A stretch of 64,000 bases of DNA from Flavobacterium gelatinilyticum (GCF_027111295.1 NZ_CP114287.1:2604001-2668000), one strand, 5' to 3'; positions 50,726 to 58,752 are shown, numbered from the stretch's first letter. The notes: generated from the letters alone by a model not told the origin. Made by a program: numbers and translations.

Positions 50726-51733
50726 ATGAATAATCTAAAAAAAGGAATATTATTCGCAACATTACTTTCGGGACTCTTTTTTATAAGCTGCAGCAATGAT
50801 GACGAGGATGAAGAATTGGTAGGAAACTGGGTTAGAAAATCGGCTTTTGACGGGCCTGCAAGATCAAGTTCTACAAGTTTTGTTATCGGAGACTATGCTT
50901 ACGTGGCAACAGGTTATACTGGCGATGTTTATTTAAAAGATTTATGGGCTTACAACTCAGGAGGAGATTACTGGGAACAAAAAGCAGATTTTACCGGAGC
51001 CGGAAGAAGTTCTGCTTCCAGCTTTGCCTTAAACGATAAAGGCTATGTAGGTCTTGGTTATGATGGAACCAACAAATTAAAAGATTTCTATCAATACGAT
51101 CCTGCAGCCAACAGCTGGACACAAAAAACTGATTTTGGAGGAACAGGACGTTATGGAGCCGTTGGTTTTCAGGCTGGCGGAAAAGCCTATTTTGGAACGG
51201 GTTATGACGGAAACTATCTTAAAGATTTTTACCAGTACAATGATACAGCCAATACCTGGACGCTTGTAAACGGTTTCAGTGGTAATAAAAGACGTAATGC
51301 TACTGTATTTGTAGTTTCAGACAAAGCTTATCTGGTTACCGGTATCAATAATGGTACGTATCAGGAAGATTTTTGGGAATTTGATCCGTCAACAGATGTC
51401 TGGACAAGAAAAAGAGATATCGACAAAGATACAGATGATGATTACTCATACAATGATGAATATTCTATCATCAGAGCGAATGCTTCAAGCTTTTCTATGA
51501 ATGGACTTGGATATGTTGTTGGAGGTGAAAACCTGAAAACAATCTGGGAATACAATCCGTCAACAGATCTTTGGGTAGAAAGAACAGCAATGGAAGGAGC
51601 AGCAAGAACTGATGCTGTAGCATTTGCAATTAACAATCGTGGTTTTTACATGCTGGGCAGAACAGGTTCTACGTATTTTGATGATGCATGGGAATTTAAA
51701 CCTTTGGAGGAACAGAATGACGATGATAACTAA
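50726..51733 (+). CDS. Kelch-repeat lipoprotein
   Basis: A 335-residue lipoprotein (lipobox ending FISC, Cys22) followed by an acidic SNDDEDEEL linker, which favours surface export. It contains about six kelch-type units of ~47 residues, marked by RSSSTSFVIGDYAYVATGY, SSASSFALNDKGYVGLGYDG, RYGAVGFQAGGKAYFGTGYDG, and WEFDPSTDVWTRK, with a last unit near 285-325. It should form a beta-propeller, suited to binding a ligand or a partner protein. The stop codon overlaps the DUF4907 start, so the two are coupled. Confidence 0.88.
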   Translation: MNNLKKGILFATLLSGLFFISCSNDDEDEELVGNWVRKSAFDGPARSSSTSFVIGDYAYVATGYTGDVYLKDLWAYNSGGDYWEQKADFTGAGRSSASSFALNDKGYVGLGYDGTNKLKDFYQYDPAANSWTQKTDFGGTGRYGAVGFQAGGKAYFGTGYDGNYLKDFYQYNDTANTWTLVNGFSGNKRRNATVFVVSDKAYLVTGINNGTYQEDFWEFDPSTDVWTRKRDIDKDTDDDYSYNDEYSIIRANASSFSMNGLGYVVGGENLKTIWEYNPSTDLWVERTAMEGAARTDAVAFAINNRGFYMLGRTGSTYFDDAWEFKPLEEQNDDDN

Positions 51734-52052
51734 AAATAAATCATTCTTCCGGGCCCAAATCCGGAAGAATGTATTGCTTTTGTTTCTTGTTTTATTAACC
51801 ATATCCTGTACTAAAAAAGAGGTTTTGAAAACAGAAACTTTTAAAACAGACTCAGGATGGGGATATACGATTGCTTATAAAAATAAAATCATTATAAAAC
51901 AATCTATTATTCCGGTTATAAATGACAATAAAAGTTTTTCGACAGAAGAAGATGCCTTAAAAACAGCTCATTTGGTAATAGAAAAACTCAAAAAAAACGT
52001 GTCGCCGACAGTAAGTAAAAATGAATTAATTTTATTGAAAATAAAATTATAA
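51717..52052 (+). CDS. DUF4907 lipoprotein
   Basis: A 111-residue lipoprotein (lipobox TISC, Cys31). Start ATG 51717 is chosen because the sequence GGAGG at 51706-51710 is placed 6 bases upstream, a rare good Shine-Dalgarno match here, and it overlaps the kelch stop by 17 bases. The DUF4907 pattern is TDSGWGYTIAYKNKIIIKQSII (about 42-63; key residues G, W, G, Y, Q) followed by SFSTEEDALKTAHLVIEKL. DUF4907 genes recur beside kelch genes and LytS-type kinases in Bacteroidota. The stop codon shares a base with the start of the kinase gene. Confidence 0.85.
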   Translation: MTMITKNKSFFRAQIRKNVLLLFLVLLTISCTKKEVLKTETFKTDSGWGYTIAYKNKIIIKQSIIPVINDNKSFSTEEDALKTAHLVIEKLKKNVSPTVSKNELILLKIKL

Positions 52053-53161
52053 TGAAAATAGACGCCATTAAAAATACCAATTCAAATAAAATTTTGTTCC
52101 ATTGCATCATTTGGATTTTCTTTATTCTGACTTCCCTGATTCAGTTTTATGAAAGTCCATTTAGGATCAACAACGATTTTTACGTACAGTGGGCAACAGG
52201 AATTGTCCTGTTTTATCTGAACTATTTTTATTTGGTTCCGGCTTTGCTTCTGCAAAAAAAATACTGGAAATATTTTCTTTTTGTTTTCATAATTATTGCC
52301 GTTTTTATGATCATCAGGATTAATTATTTTATTCCTGAATTCAGACATTTAAGACCTCACAATATTGTTCCGGCCAGAATGATTCCGCCGGATCCAAATT
52401 TTATTCCGAGAGGAAAACATTTCAAAATAGAAATGAGACAACCGCTTTTTTTTAAAATCGGTCCTTCTTTCTTTTATATACTGATTATAACAATAAGTGC
52501 GATTATCCGAACTTTAACCGAGTTCTACAATAATCAGCAGAATAAATTAATTGCCGAGACACACCGAACAAATACTGAATTGATCTATCTGCGTAAGCAG
52601 ACCAATCCGCATTTTTTATTCAATTCCCTAAACAGTATTTATTCTCTGGCTCATAAGAAATCTGATTTGGTTCCTGATGCCATCGTGACCTTATCTGAGC
52701 TCATGCGCTATATGCTGTATGAAACAGATAACAAAACGGTGGCTCTAGAAAAAGAAGTCAATTATATTCAGAATTATATTGAATTACAAAAACTAAGGCT
52801 CAACAACATCGAAGATATTATTATAAACGTTCACGGCGATACCCGAAACAAATTTATTGAACCTTTACTCCTGATTTCTTTTGTTGAAAATGCTTTTAAA
52901 TACGGCACCGATTATAAGGGTGCAGCACATGTAAAGATTAAAATTTTTATTTCTGAAAATAATCTTGATTTCTGGATCGAAAACACGATTGAAAATTATG
53001 CAAAAGACCCTGATAATTCAGGCATCGGGCTTGTAAATATTCAAAACAGGCTTGATTTATTATATCCTAATGCCCACGAACTAACTATTAACCAGGATAA
53101 TCAATATTACCGAGTTCATTTAAATCTAAAATTAGACGAAATTAAAACCACAGTAAACTAA
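52052..53161 (+). CDS. LytS-type sensor histidine kinase
   Basis: A 369-residue kinase of the LytS/YpdA class. Four membrane segments (about 13-32, 49-67, 75-92 and 140-158) leave no large periplasmic domain. The His-kinase domain begins with RKQTNPHFLFNSLNSIYSL (181-199), His187 being the expected phospho-acceptor; the N box is FVENAFKYG and the G box is SGIGLVNIQNRLDLLYPN. Its partner is probably the LytTR response regulator at 53992. It overlaps DUF4907 by one base. The signal it senses may come from the kelch/DUF4907/barrel proteins; inference. Confidence 0.9.
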   Translation: MKIDAIKNTNSNKILFHCIIWIFFILTSLIQFYESPFRINNDFYVQWATGIVLFYLNYFYLVPALLLQKKYWKYFLFVFIIIAVFMIIRINYFIPEFRHLRPHNIVPARMIPPDPNFIPRGKHFKIEMRQPLFFKIGPSFFYILIITISAIIRTLTEFYNNQQNKLIAETHRTNTELIYLRKQTNPHFLFNSLNSIYSLAHKKSDLVPDAIVTLSELMRYMLYETDNKTVALEKEVNYIQNYIELQKLRLNNIEDIIINVHGDTRNKFIEPLLLISFVENAFKYGTDYKGAAHVKIKIFISENNLDFWIENTIENYAKDPDNSGIGLVNIQNRLDLLYPNAHELTINQDNQYYRVHLNLKLDEIKTTVN

Positions 53162-53173
53162 AATTTTGCAATC

Positions 53174-53887
53174 ATGGACAGAAAAAAATTCATTCGAAAT
53201 GGGCTTTTAGGAATTACGGCTTTTACAGGAGCCGCTGCTTTTTTAGAATCATGTTCCAAAAGCGACAATGATGATAATTTGGACACCGGTTCTTCTGATG
53301 ATGGAAGCTGTACCGTTTCGCCATCTGAAACAAAAGGTCCGTTTCCTATCAAAACGCCAAGTCAGCTTGTACTGGAAAACATCAAATCTGACCGTGTGGG
53401 GATTGCACTTCTTATTAATTTAAAAATCGAAAACAAAAACAACGACTGTCTGCCTTTATCAAATGTTTTGGTTGATGTCTGGCATTGCGACAAAGACGGA
53501 AATTATTCTGAATACGGCGGTACACAAATGCAGTCTGCAGATTATACTTCGGTTCATTTTTTAAGAGGGAGACAAACCACAAATTCAAACGGTGAAGTTT
53601 CGTTTATATCCATTTATCCGGGCTGGTACCAGGGGCGTGCTCCTCATGTTCATGTCGAAGTTTTAACCAGCAGCGGTACTTCTTTATTAGTTACTCAGAT
53701 TGCTTTTCCGGAAAACATATCCAGCACCGTTTATTCGAGTGCCAATTATGCCGCACACGGACAGGCAGATACTGCAAATGCAAACGACAATGTGTTCTCT
53801 GACAGTCTTTCTCAGGAACTTGCAACAATGACAGGAAATCTAACCGATGGATATACGCTGACTAAAACCATTACTGTCAGGGCATAA
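53174..53887 (+). CDS. Intradiol-dioxygenase-like lipoprotein
   Basis: A 237-residue protein with an N-terminal signal segment ending ESC (Cys27), so probably anchored by a lipid, followed by an acidic linker. The intradiol ring-cleavage dioxygenase fold (beta-sandwich) is clear: SETKGPFPI, DVWHCDKDGNYSEYGG (101-116), SIYPGWYQGRAPHVHVEV (146-163). The four non-haem iron ligands expected are Tyr111, Tyr152, His158 and His160, all present. Classical members open catechols, and extracytoplasmic forms act on aromatics or lignin-derived molecules. It lies 12 bases after the histidine kinase gene and breaks the kinase-regulator pair. Confidence 0.88.
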   Translation: MDRKKFIRNGLLGITAFTGAAAFLESCSKSDNDDNLDTGSSDDGSCTVSPSETKGPFPIKTPSQLVLENIKSDRVGIALLINLKIENKNNDCLPLSNVLVDVWHCDKDGNYSEYGGTQMQSADYTSVHFLRGRQTTNSNGEVSFISIYPGWYQGRAPHVHVEVLTSSGTSLLVTQIAFPENISSTVYSSANYAAHGQADTANANDNVFSDSLSQELATMTGNLTDGYTLTKTITVRA

Positions 53888-53896
53888 TTATAAATT

Positions 53897-53954
53897 AAAC
53901 CAGTATTTTTATGATAATTTTAAAACTTAATTTACTGGTTTAAAACTACTTTTG
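53897..53954 (+). promoter_or_regulatory. Inverted repeat and TAnnTTTG promoter before the LytTR gene
   Basis: AAACCAGTA (53897-53905) pairs with TACTGGTTT (53933-53941) across a 27-base loop; directly after it lies TACTTTTG (53947-53954), giving a transcription start near 53960 and a leader of about 30 bases. The repeat could be a terminator for the dioxygenase gene or an operator. No T run follows. Confidence 0.55.
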
Positions 53955-53991
53955 AATGCTTAAATAATTAAAAAAATAAACTCCCCGACAA

Positions 53992-54705
53992 ATGAAATGT
54001 GTAATTATAGATGATGAACCATTAGCAGTTGAACTGTTAGAAGATTTTGTCAAAAAAGTAGACTCACTTGAATTAATCAAGACTTTTAACAACGCTATTG
54101 ATGCCATTTCATTTATCAACCAAAACAATATTGATTTGATATTTCTGGACATTCAGATGCCTCATTTTTCGGGAATAGATTTTTTAAATACCATCGAAAA
54201 AAAACCGCTTGTAATATTCACAACCGCTTATTCTGATTATGCAGTTGAAGGTTTTAATCTTGGCGCTGTAGATTATTTGGTAAAACCCATTCCGTTTCAT
54301 CGTTTTTTAAAATCCGTTGTCAGAGCACAGCAGACCACTAATCCGGCAGCAATTCAGTCAGTTTCAGAAACGGTTCCTGTTCCCGAAGCCGAGCAGGATT
54401 TTATGTTTGTAAGAGCGGAATATGAAAACGTGAAAATGAATTTTGCCGATATTTTATTTATCGAAGGTTTAAAAGATTATGTAAAAATCTACACGACAGA
54501 TAATAAATACACGCTGACCTTAATCAGCTTAATAAAGCTTGAAAACCTGCTTTCAAGCAAAGGTTTTTCAAGAATTCACAGATCGTATATCATCAATATC
54601 AAACACGTAAAATCTATTCAGAAAAATAAAGTTCTGATTAGTGATAAACGAATTCCGATAAGCGAAAGTTACAAGAATGCTTTCTTTGAAAAGATAAATC
54701 TTTAG
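53992..54705 (+). CDS. LytTR-type response regulator
   Basis: A 237-residue regulator. The receiver domain has IIDDEPLA (5-12), the phospho-acceptor Asp53 in LIFLDIQMP, the Thr in FTTAYSDYA and the Lys in VKPI. The C-terminal LytTR DNA-binding domain begins at about 140 with MFVRAEYENVKM and continues IEGLKDYVKIYTTDNKY and FSRIHRSYIINIKHV. It is the expected partner of the LytS-type kinase two genes upstream and may control the operon at 49846 and its own promoter. Terminator follows. Confidence 0.93.
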   Translation: MKCVIIDDEPLAVELLEDFVKKVDSLELIKTFNNAIDAISFINQNNIDLIFLDIQMPHFSGIDFLNTIEKKPLVIFTTAYSDYAVEGFNLGAVDYLVKPIPFHRFLKSVVRAQQTTNPAAIQSVSETVPVPEAEQDFMFVRAEYENVKMNFADILFIEGLKDYVKIYTTDNKYTLTLISLIKLENLLSSKGFSRIHRSYIINIKHVKSIQKNKVLISDKRIPISESYKNAFFEKINL

Positions 54706-54726
54706 ATAACTCCAAAAAAAAAATCC

Positions 54727-54768
54727 AAATTCCAAATGAGTCACTCACTCTTGAAATTTGGAATTTTT
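54727..54768. terminator. Bidirectional terminator between LytTR and carbonic anhydrase genes
   Basis: A perfect 11-bp stem AAATTCCAAAT (54727-54737) / ATTTGGAATTT (54756-54766), with an inner GAGT/ACTC pair in the loop and A- and T-rich flanks. Confidence 0.75.
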
Positions 54769-54816
54769 ATTTGAGATTCCGGTTAAAATTGGAATTTTCA
54801 ATATTCTATTTAAACT

Positions 54817-55335
54817 TTATTCTTCGTTTTTAAACCAGCTGGAATAAAGTACGTAATTATTCGAAATACGCCCTATCTCTCCTGCAAAATCAGACTGGTC
54901 AATATCTTTTACTTTTTTGGCTGGAACACCAGCAAAAATAGTTCCGGAAGGAACAACCGTATTTTGGGTTAAAACCGCTCCGGCTGCAATAATCGAATTG
55001 CTTTCGACTACACAATTATCCATTACAATAGCCCCCATTCCTATTAATACATTGTCGTGAATCGTACAACCGTGTACAATGGCGTTATGACCTATAGAAA
55101 CATTATTTCCTATAATCGTAGGGTGTTTTTGGTAGGTACAGTGAATCACGGCGCCGTCCTGAATATTGACTTTATTTCCTATTTTAATATAATGAACATC
55201 CCCGCGGATAACAGCATTAAACCACACACTGCAGTTTTCTCCAAAAGACACATCGCCAACAATTGTCGCATTTTCAGCAACATAACAATCTTCTGGAATA
55301 GAAGGTGATTTTCCGTTTACAGATTTAATAAGCAT
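54817..55335 (-). CDS. Gamma-class carbonic anhydrase-like protein
   Basis: A 172-residue left-handed beta-helix protein made of hexapeptide repeats (from ENATIVGDVSFG to ESNSIIAAGAVLTQNTV). The three zinc-ligand histidines of gamma carbonic anhydrases are present: His65 in GAVIHCT, His83 in SIGHNA and His88 in AIVHG. Gln/Glu residues vary, so it could also be an acyltransferase-like member (PaaY/YrdA group). Cytoplasmic. It lies 12 bases downstream of the PorP/SprF-like gene and is probably cotranscribed. Confidence 0.9.
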   Translation of the reverse strand: MLIKSVNGKSPSIPEDCYVAENATIVGDVSFGENCSVWFNAVIRGDVHYIKIGNKVNIQDGAVIHCTYQKHPTIIGNNVSIGHNAIVHGCTIHDNVLIGMGAIVMDNCVVESNSIIAAGAVLTQNTVVPSGTIFAGVPAKKVKDIDQSDFAGEIGRISNNYVLYSSWFKNEE

Positions 55336-55347
55336 AATAAAAGGATT

Positions 55348-56337
55348 TTAGTTAACAGCCGGACAAAAACAATCGTAACGTTCTTTTTTACAAAATAAAT
55401 TAATTCCCAGCGTGATTTGGTGAAAACCACCAGTATCAAATTTCACATCGCCCGTAACCTGCGAATAGGTATAAGCAAACATAAAGTTCTTGTAATTTAT
55501 ACCCACAATTGGGGTAAAGTATTGTAATTTTTGAGACGAAACACCGCCGCCAGAACTATACTGCGCACCGTCAAAACTTCTTCTATACGAAAGTGCTGCC
55601 CATAAACTTCCAAAGTCCATATTTTTGTAAGCTTTCATATTCAGGTCAATCGATTTTTCTTTTGTCTGGTCAAACATCTGAAACAAGATAGAAGGTTCCC
55701 AGGTAATTTTATCTCTTTTACCAAATACGTAACCTGCACTTAAAAGATATTTTCTAAGATTATCACTTTCGTAATCTGTATATAATTGTCTGCGGGATTC
55801 CAAAAGTCCCTGGATAGTCGCGTGAGCATAAAAATTCAGGAAATTATAGGAAGCTCCGATATCCATATTAAAATAAGAATCCTTTTGTATAGAACCAAAA
55901 ACAATTGGATCAAAAGTATTTCCAAAATTAGTTTCATCTAACTGATTCTGAATTAATCCGCCGCTAATACCAAAAGAAAGCTGATTTAAATCGATCTCAT
56001 CTCTGGAAAACATAATATGGTGCGCATAGGTAAGTTTAACACCTTTTTGAGAATGATAGCCGTTTTTATCATTAAAAACGATTACTCCGGCCCCGGAACG
56101 TTCTCCTACTCTGCCGTTAAAACTTAAAGTCTGCAAAGATGGTGCGTCTTCCTGACCGAACCATTGTTTCCTTGCCGTAAGCCTGATTTTAGCACAATTT
56201 GCCGCGCCGGCCATCGAAGGATGGATTAAATAATAATTATCCGACAAATAATCGGAGTACACCGGTATTCCTTCTTGTGAATATGAATAGAAAGAACAAA
56301 TTAAAAAAATATATAAAACCTTGATATTAAATCTCAT
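55348..56337 (-). CDS. PorP/SprF-family type IX secretion membrane protein
   Basis: A 329-residue outer-membrane protein with signal peptide (ends SYSQ, about 21) and the PorP/SprF pattern: GIPVYSDYLSDNYYLIHPSMAGA (about 23-45), TARKQWFGQEDAPSLQTLSFN, and an aromatic/Cys-rich end FCKKERYDCFCPAVN. PorP/SprF proteins cooperate with type IX secretion for adhesins with type B sorting domains. Here it is solitary, with no adhesin gene next to it; the carbonic-anhydrase gene follows. A type B cargo does occur elsewhere in the window (7105-9288). Confidence 0.9.
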   Translation of the reverse strand: MRFNIKVLYIFLICSFYSYSQEGIPVYSDYLSDNYYLIHPSMAGAANCAKIRLTARKQWFGQEDAPSLQTLSFNGRVGERSGAGVIVFNDKNGYHSQKGVKLTYAHHIMFSRDEIDLNQLSFGISGGLIQNQLDETNFGNTFDPIVFGSIQKDSYFNMDIGASYNFLNFYAHATIQGLLESRRQLYTDYESDNLRKYLLSAGYVFGKRDKITWEPSILFQMFDQTKEKSIDLNMKAYKNMDFGSLWAALSYRRSFDGAQYSSGGGVSSQKLQYFTPIVGINYKNFMFAYTYSQVTGDVKFDTGGFHQITLGINLFCKKERYDCFCPAVN

Positions 56338-56456
56338 AAAGGCAATTTTATTTTAAAATAATTACGGCTCTAATAATTTAGTACGAATTACTTGTAAAGA
56401 GTCTTAATTATTTCATTAAAAAATCAAATATAGCCATTAGTAGAAAATAACTTTAT

Positions 56457-56464
56457 TAAATTTG
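56457..56464 (+). promoter_or_regulatory. TAnnTTTG promoter box of the Nfu gene
   Basis: TAAATTTG matches the consensus and lies 15 bases before the ATG at 56480; an in-frame TTG at 56462 is part of the box and is not the start. Confidence 0.65.
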
Positions 56465-56479
56465 CAAAAAATTACTGCC

Positions 56480-57379
56480 ATGACAAAAATCACTATAAAA
56501 GAGACTCAAAATCCAACTATACTAAAGTTCGAATTTGAAGATTTTATTACCCAGAATCAAAACTTTGAATTCAAAAATATTGATGAAGCACAGGCTTCTC
56601 CGCTTGCACAGCAATTGTTTTATCTGCCTTTTGTAAAGACGGTTTACATTTCAGGAAACTTTATTGCTGTTGAAAGATACAGCATTGTAGACTGGGACGA
56701 CGTTAAAGATGCCGTAGCCGATCAAATTGCCGCATTTGTAGACAAAGGCGGTGTTATTATTAAAGCAGATGAAAACAAACCCAAAAAACAGCCTATTACA
56801 GTTTACGGAGAAACAACTCCAAATCCGGCTGCACTGAAATTTGTTGTAAGCAGAATGTTAACACGTAATGCCGTTGAATACAAAAATATTGACCAGACGG
56901 CTTCTTCACCGCTGGCACAGGAATTATTTAAATTCCCTTATGTAAAAGAAATATTTATTGATGAAAATTATATTTCGGTTACAAAATATGAAATCAACGA
57001 CTGGCAGGAAATCACATTAGAATTAAGAACTTTCATTAAACAGTTTATCGAAAATGGCGGTACTGTTTTAGACGAAAGTTTAATCCAGAAAACAGCTAAA
57101 AATGACGCTGCAAAAGACGAAGCTTTCGACAAACTGGATGTAACTTCTCAGCAGATTATTAACATTCTGGAAGAATACGTAAAACCTGCTGTTGCCGCCG
57201 ATGGAGGAAATATTGCTTTTGATTCTTATAATGAAGAAGACAAAACAGTAAAAGTGGTTTTACAAGGTGCCTGCAGCGGTTGTCCGTCATCGACTTTTAC
57301 TTTAAAAAGCGGTATCGAAAATATGCTGAAAAGTATGTTAAACGACGAATCGATAAAAGTTGAGGCTTTAAACGGTTAA
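56480..57379 (+). CDS. Nfu-type iron-sulfur scaffold protein with duplicated N-terminal domain
   Basis: A 299-residue protein. Two tandem Nfu_N domains (about 1-90 and 105-200) share the pattern NP..LKF, SPLAQ.LF, and FV/YVK..YI..N.I.V..Y. A C-terminal NifU domain at about 215-295 has the cluster-binding CxxC in GACSGCPSS. It carries or transfers iron-sulfur clusters. The start at ATG 56480 is chosen because an upstream TTG is inside the promoter. Strong terminator follows. Codon bias suggests good expression. Confidence 0.92.
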   Translation: MTKITIKETQNPTILKFEFEDFITQNQNFEFKNIDEAQASPLAQQLFYLPFVKTVYISGNFIAVERYSIVDWDDVKDAVADQIAAFVDKGGVIIKADENKPKKQPITVYGETTPNPAALKFVVSRMLTRNAVEYKNIDQTASSPLAQELFKFPYVKEIFIDENYISVTKYEINDWQEITLELRTFIKQFIENGGTVLDESLIQKTAKNDAAKDEAFDKLDVTSQQIINILEEYVKPAVAADGGNIAFDSYNEEDKTVKVVLQGACSGCPSSTFTLKSGIENMLKSMLNDESIKVEALNG

Positions 57380-57400
57380 AACATTTAATAGAAACATACA

Positions 57401-57430
57401 AAGCGTCTCAAATCTGAGGCGCTTTTTTTA
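57401..57430 (+). terminator. Terminator of the Nfu gene
   Basis: Stem AAGCGTCTCA / TGAGGCGCTT (10 bp with one G-U) and loop AATC, followed by T6. It lies 21 bases after the stop. Confidence 0.92.
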
Positions 57431-57519
57431 TGGCTGCTGTTCATTAAAAATTTTGAAATTTAAATTGTTTTTCTCTAAAAACAATTAATATTGTAATCTC
57501 AACTAATCAACACAAAACC

Positions 57520-57846
57520 ATGGGATTATCATCATTTTTCAAGAATTTATTCGGCCCGGCGAAAGAAACCGCAGAAGATTTTGCAGATAAAGCCGAAACG
57601 ATCGCAGAAGGAGCGATTACAAAAATCCAGGAAGTCTCCGAACCTATTCTCCAAACTGCCGCCGACTTTGCAAATGAGGCAAAAAATGCCTTAACTGAAT
57701 ATGCAGATAAAGCATCGGACACTTTACATGATATTATTGATTCGATTACCGAAAGTACTGACGAAAACCATCGTGTAATTACAGAAACTGTTTTTGATGT
57801 AAGCGAAGATTCGGTAAGCGAAATAAGTGAAGAATCTGACAAGTAA
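57520..57846 (+). CDS. Small amphipathic helical protein, unknown function
   Basis: A 108-residue acidic protein without a signal peptide; nearly all of it is predicted helix built of AE/DKA-rich segments: AKETAEDFADKAETIAEGA, EVSEPILQTAADFANEAKNA, LTEYADKASDTLHDIID. Regular 11- to 14-residue spacing of Ala and Phe resembles LEA-like or YtxH-type stress proteins, with an acidic tail. I know no named family. Start ATG 57520, no strong promoter; TAATATTG (about 57489-57496) is near-consensus. It is followed by the mscS gene. Confidence 0.7.
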   Translation: MGLSSFFKNLFGPAKETAEDFADKAETIAEGAITKIQEVSEPILQTAADFANEAKNALTEYADKASDTLHDIIDSITESTDENHRVITETVFDVSEDSVSEISEESDK

Positions 57847-57881
57847 AAAAACAGAGATACACAAAGGAATTAAAATATTTT

Positions 57882-57927
57882 TATATTTGCAGCGCTAATA
57901 TACCTTCTCTTTTGAGAAGGTTTTTTT
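57882..57927 (+). promoter_or_regulatory. mscS promoter box followed by an intrinsic terminator in its leader
   Basis: TATATTTG (57882-57889) would start a transcript near 57896. An 8-bp perfect stem ACCTTCTC / GAGAAGGT (57902-57909 with 57914-57921) with a TTTT loop and T7 tract follows immediately, ending 12 bases before the mscS ATG (57940). Either it is the terminator for the upstream small gene or an attenuator for mscS. No TTG -33 is visible. Confidence 0.7.
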
Positions 57928-57939
57928 ATTCAAAATAAC

Positions 57940-58752
57940 ATGGACATGGATACGGGGCAGTTAAGTAATTATGCTGCAAAATTTATCAACATTTTAATCG
58001 ATTATTCTCCAAAATTAATCTCGGCATTTCTAATTTTATTTGTTGGATTATATGCTATTCGATTAATCAACAGAGTCATTCGAAAAATAATGGTTAAGAG
58101 AAATCTTGACCCAACCTTAACAAAATTTCTTGCTGATATTTTGCTATGGGCGCTTCGAATTTTATTATTTGTAACTTTTATTTCAAAACTCGGAATCGAG
58201 ACTTCTTCGTTTGTTGCCATTTTAGGTGCAATGGGACTTGCTGTTGGTTTATCACTGCAAGGTTCTCTTTCTAACTTTGCAGGAGGAATGCTTATTATCG
58301 TTTTTAAACCCTTTAAAGTTGGCGATACGATCGAAGCTCAGGGTGTAATTGCAACGGTTCTGGAAATTCAGATTTTTGTAACTAAGATGCTTACGGGAAA
58401 TAATCAAACCGTTTTTGTTCCAAATGGTGCTTTATCCAACGGAACGATTATTAATTATTCGATGCAGGGCGAAAGAAGAGCTGATCTGACTTTTTCAATT
58501 TCGTACGATTCTGATATTAAAAAAGCAAAGGATATTCTTTTAAGTGTTTTAACAAACAATCCGAAAGTGCTGCAACAGCCGGCACCGGAAGTTTTCGTTA
58601 AAAATTTATCAGCAAGTTCTGTTGATTTTGCAGTTCGTCCGTGGGCTAAAAATGCCAATTACGGAGCTGTTTTTTCTGAAACGCTGGAAAATTGCAAAGC
58701 CGCTTTGGACGAAGCAGGAATTTCTGTTCAGCCGTTTACACTTCAAAAATAA
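57940..58752 (+). CDS. Small-conductance mechanosensitive channel (MscS family)
   Basis: A 270-residue channel protein of minimal MscS type, releasing solutes under hypo-osmotic shock from the inner membrane. Three membrane segments (about 20-45, 68-88, and the pore helix at 92-125: FVAILGAMGLAVGLSLQGSLS, with conserved G and A). The cytosolic vestibule follows with FKPFKVGDTIEAQG, VPNGALSNGTIINYS. ATG 57940 starts with MDMDTGQL; the second ATG at 57946 is possible. A terminator-like hairpin sits in its leader. Converges with tsaB with 7 bases between the stop codons. Confidence 0.94.
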   Translation: MDMDTGQLSNYAAKFINILIDYSPKLISAFLILFVGLYAIRLINRVIRKIMVKRNLDPTLTKFLADILLWALRILLFVTFISKLGIETSSFVAILGAMGLAVGLSLQGSLSNFAGGMLIIVFKPFKVGDTIEAQGVIATVLEIQIFVTKMLTGNNQTVFVPNGALSNGTIINYSMQGERRADLTFSISYDSDIKKAKDILLSVLTNNPKVLQQPAPEVFVKNLSASSVDFAVRPWAKNANYGAVFSETLENCKAALDEAGISVQPFTLQK

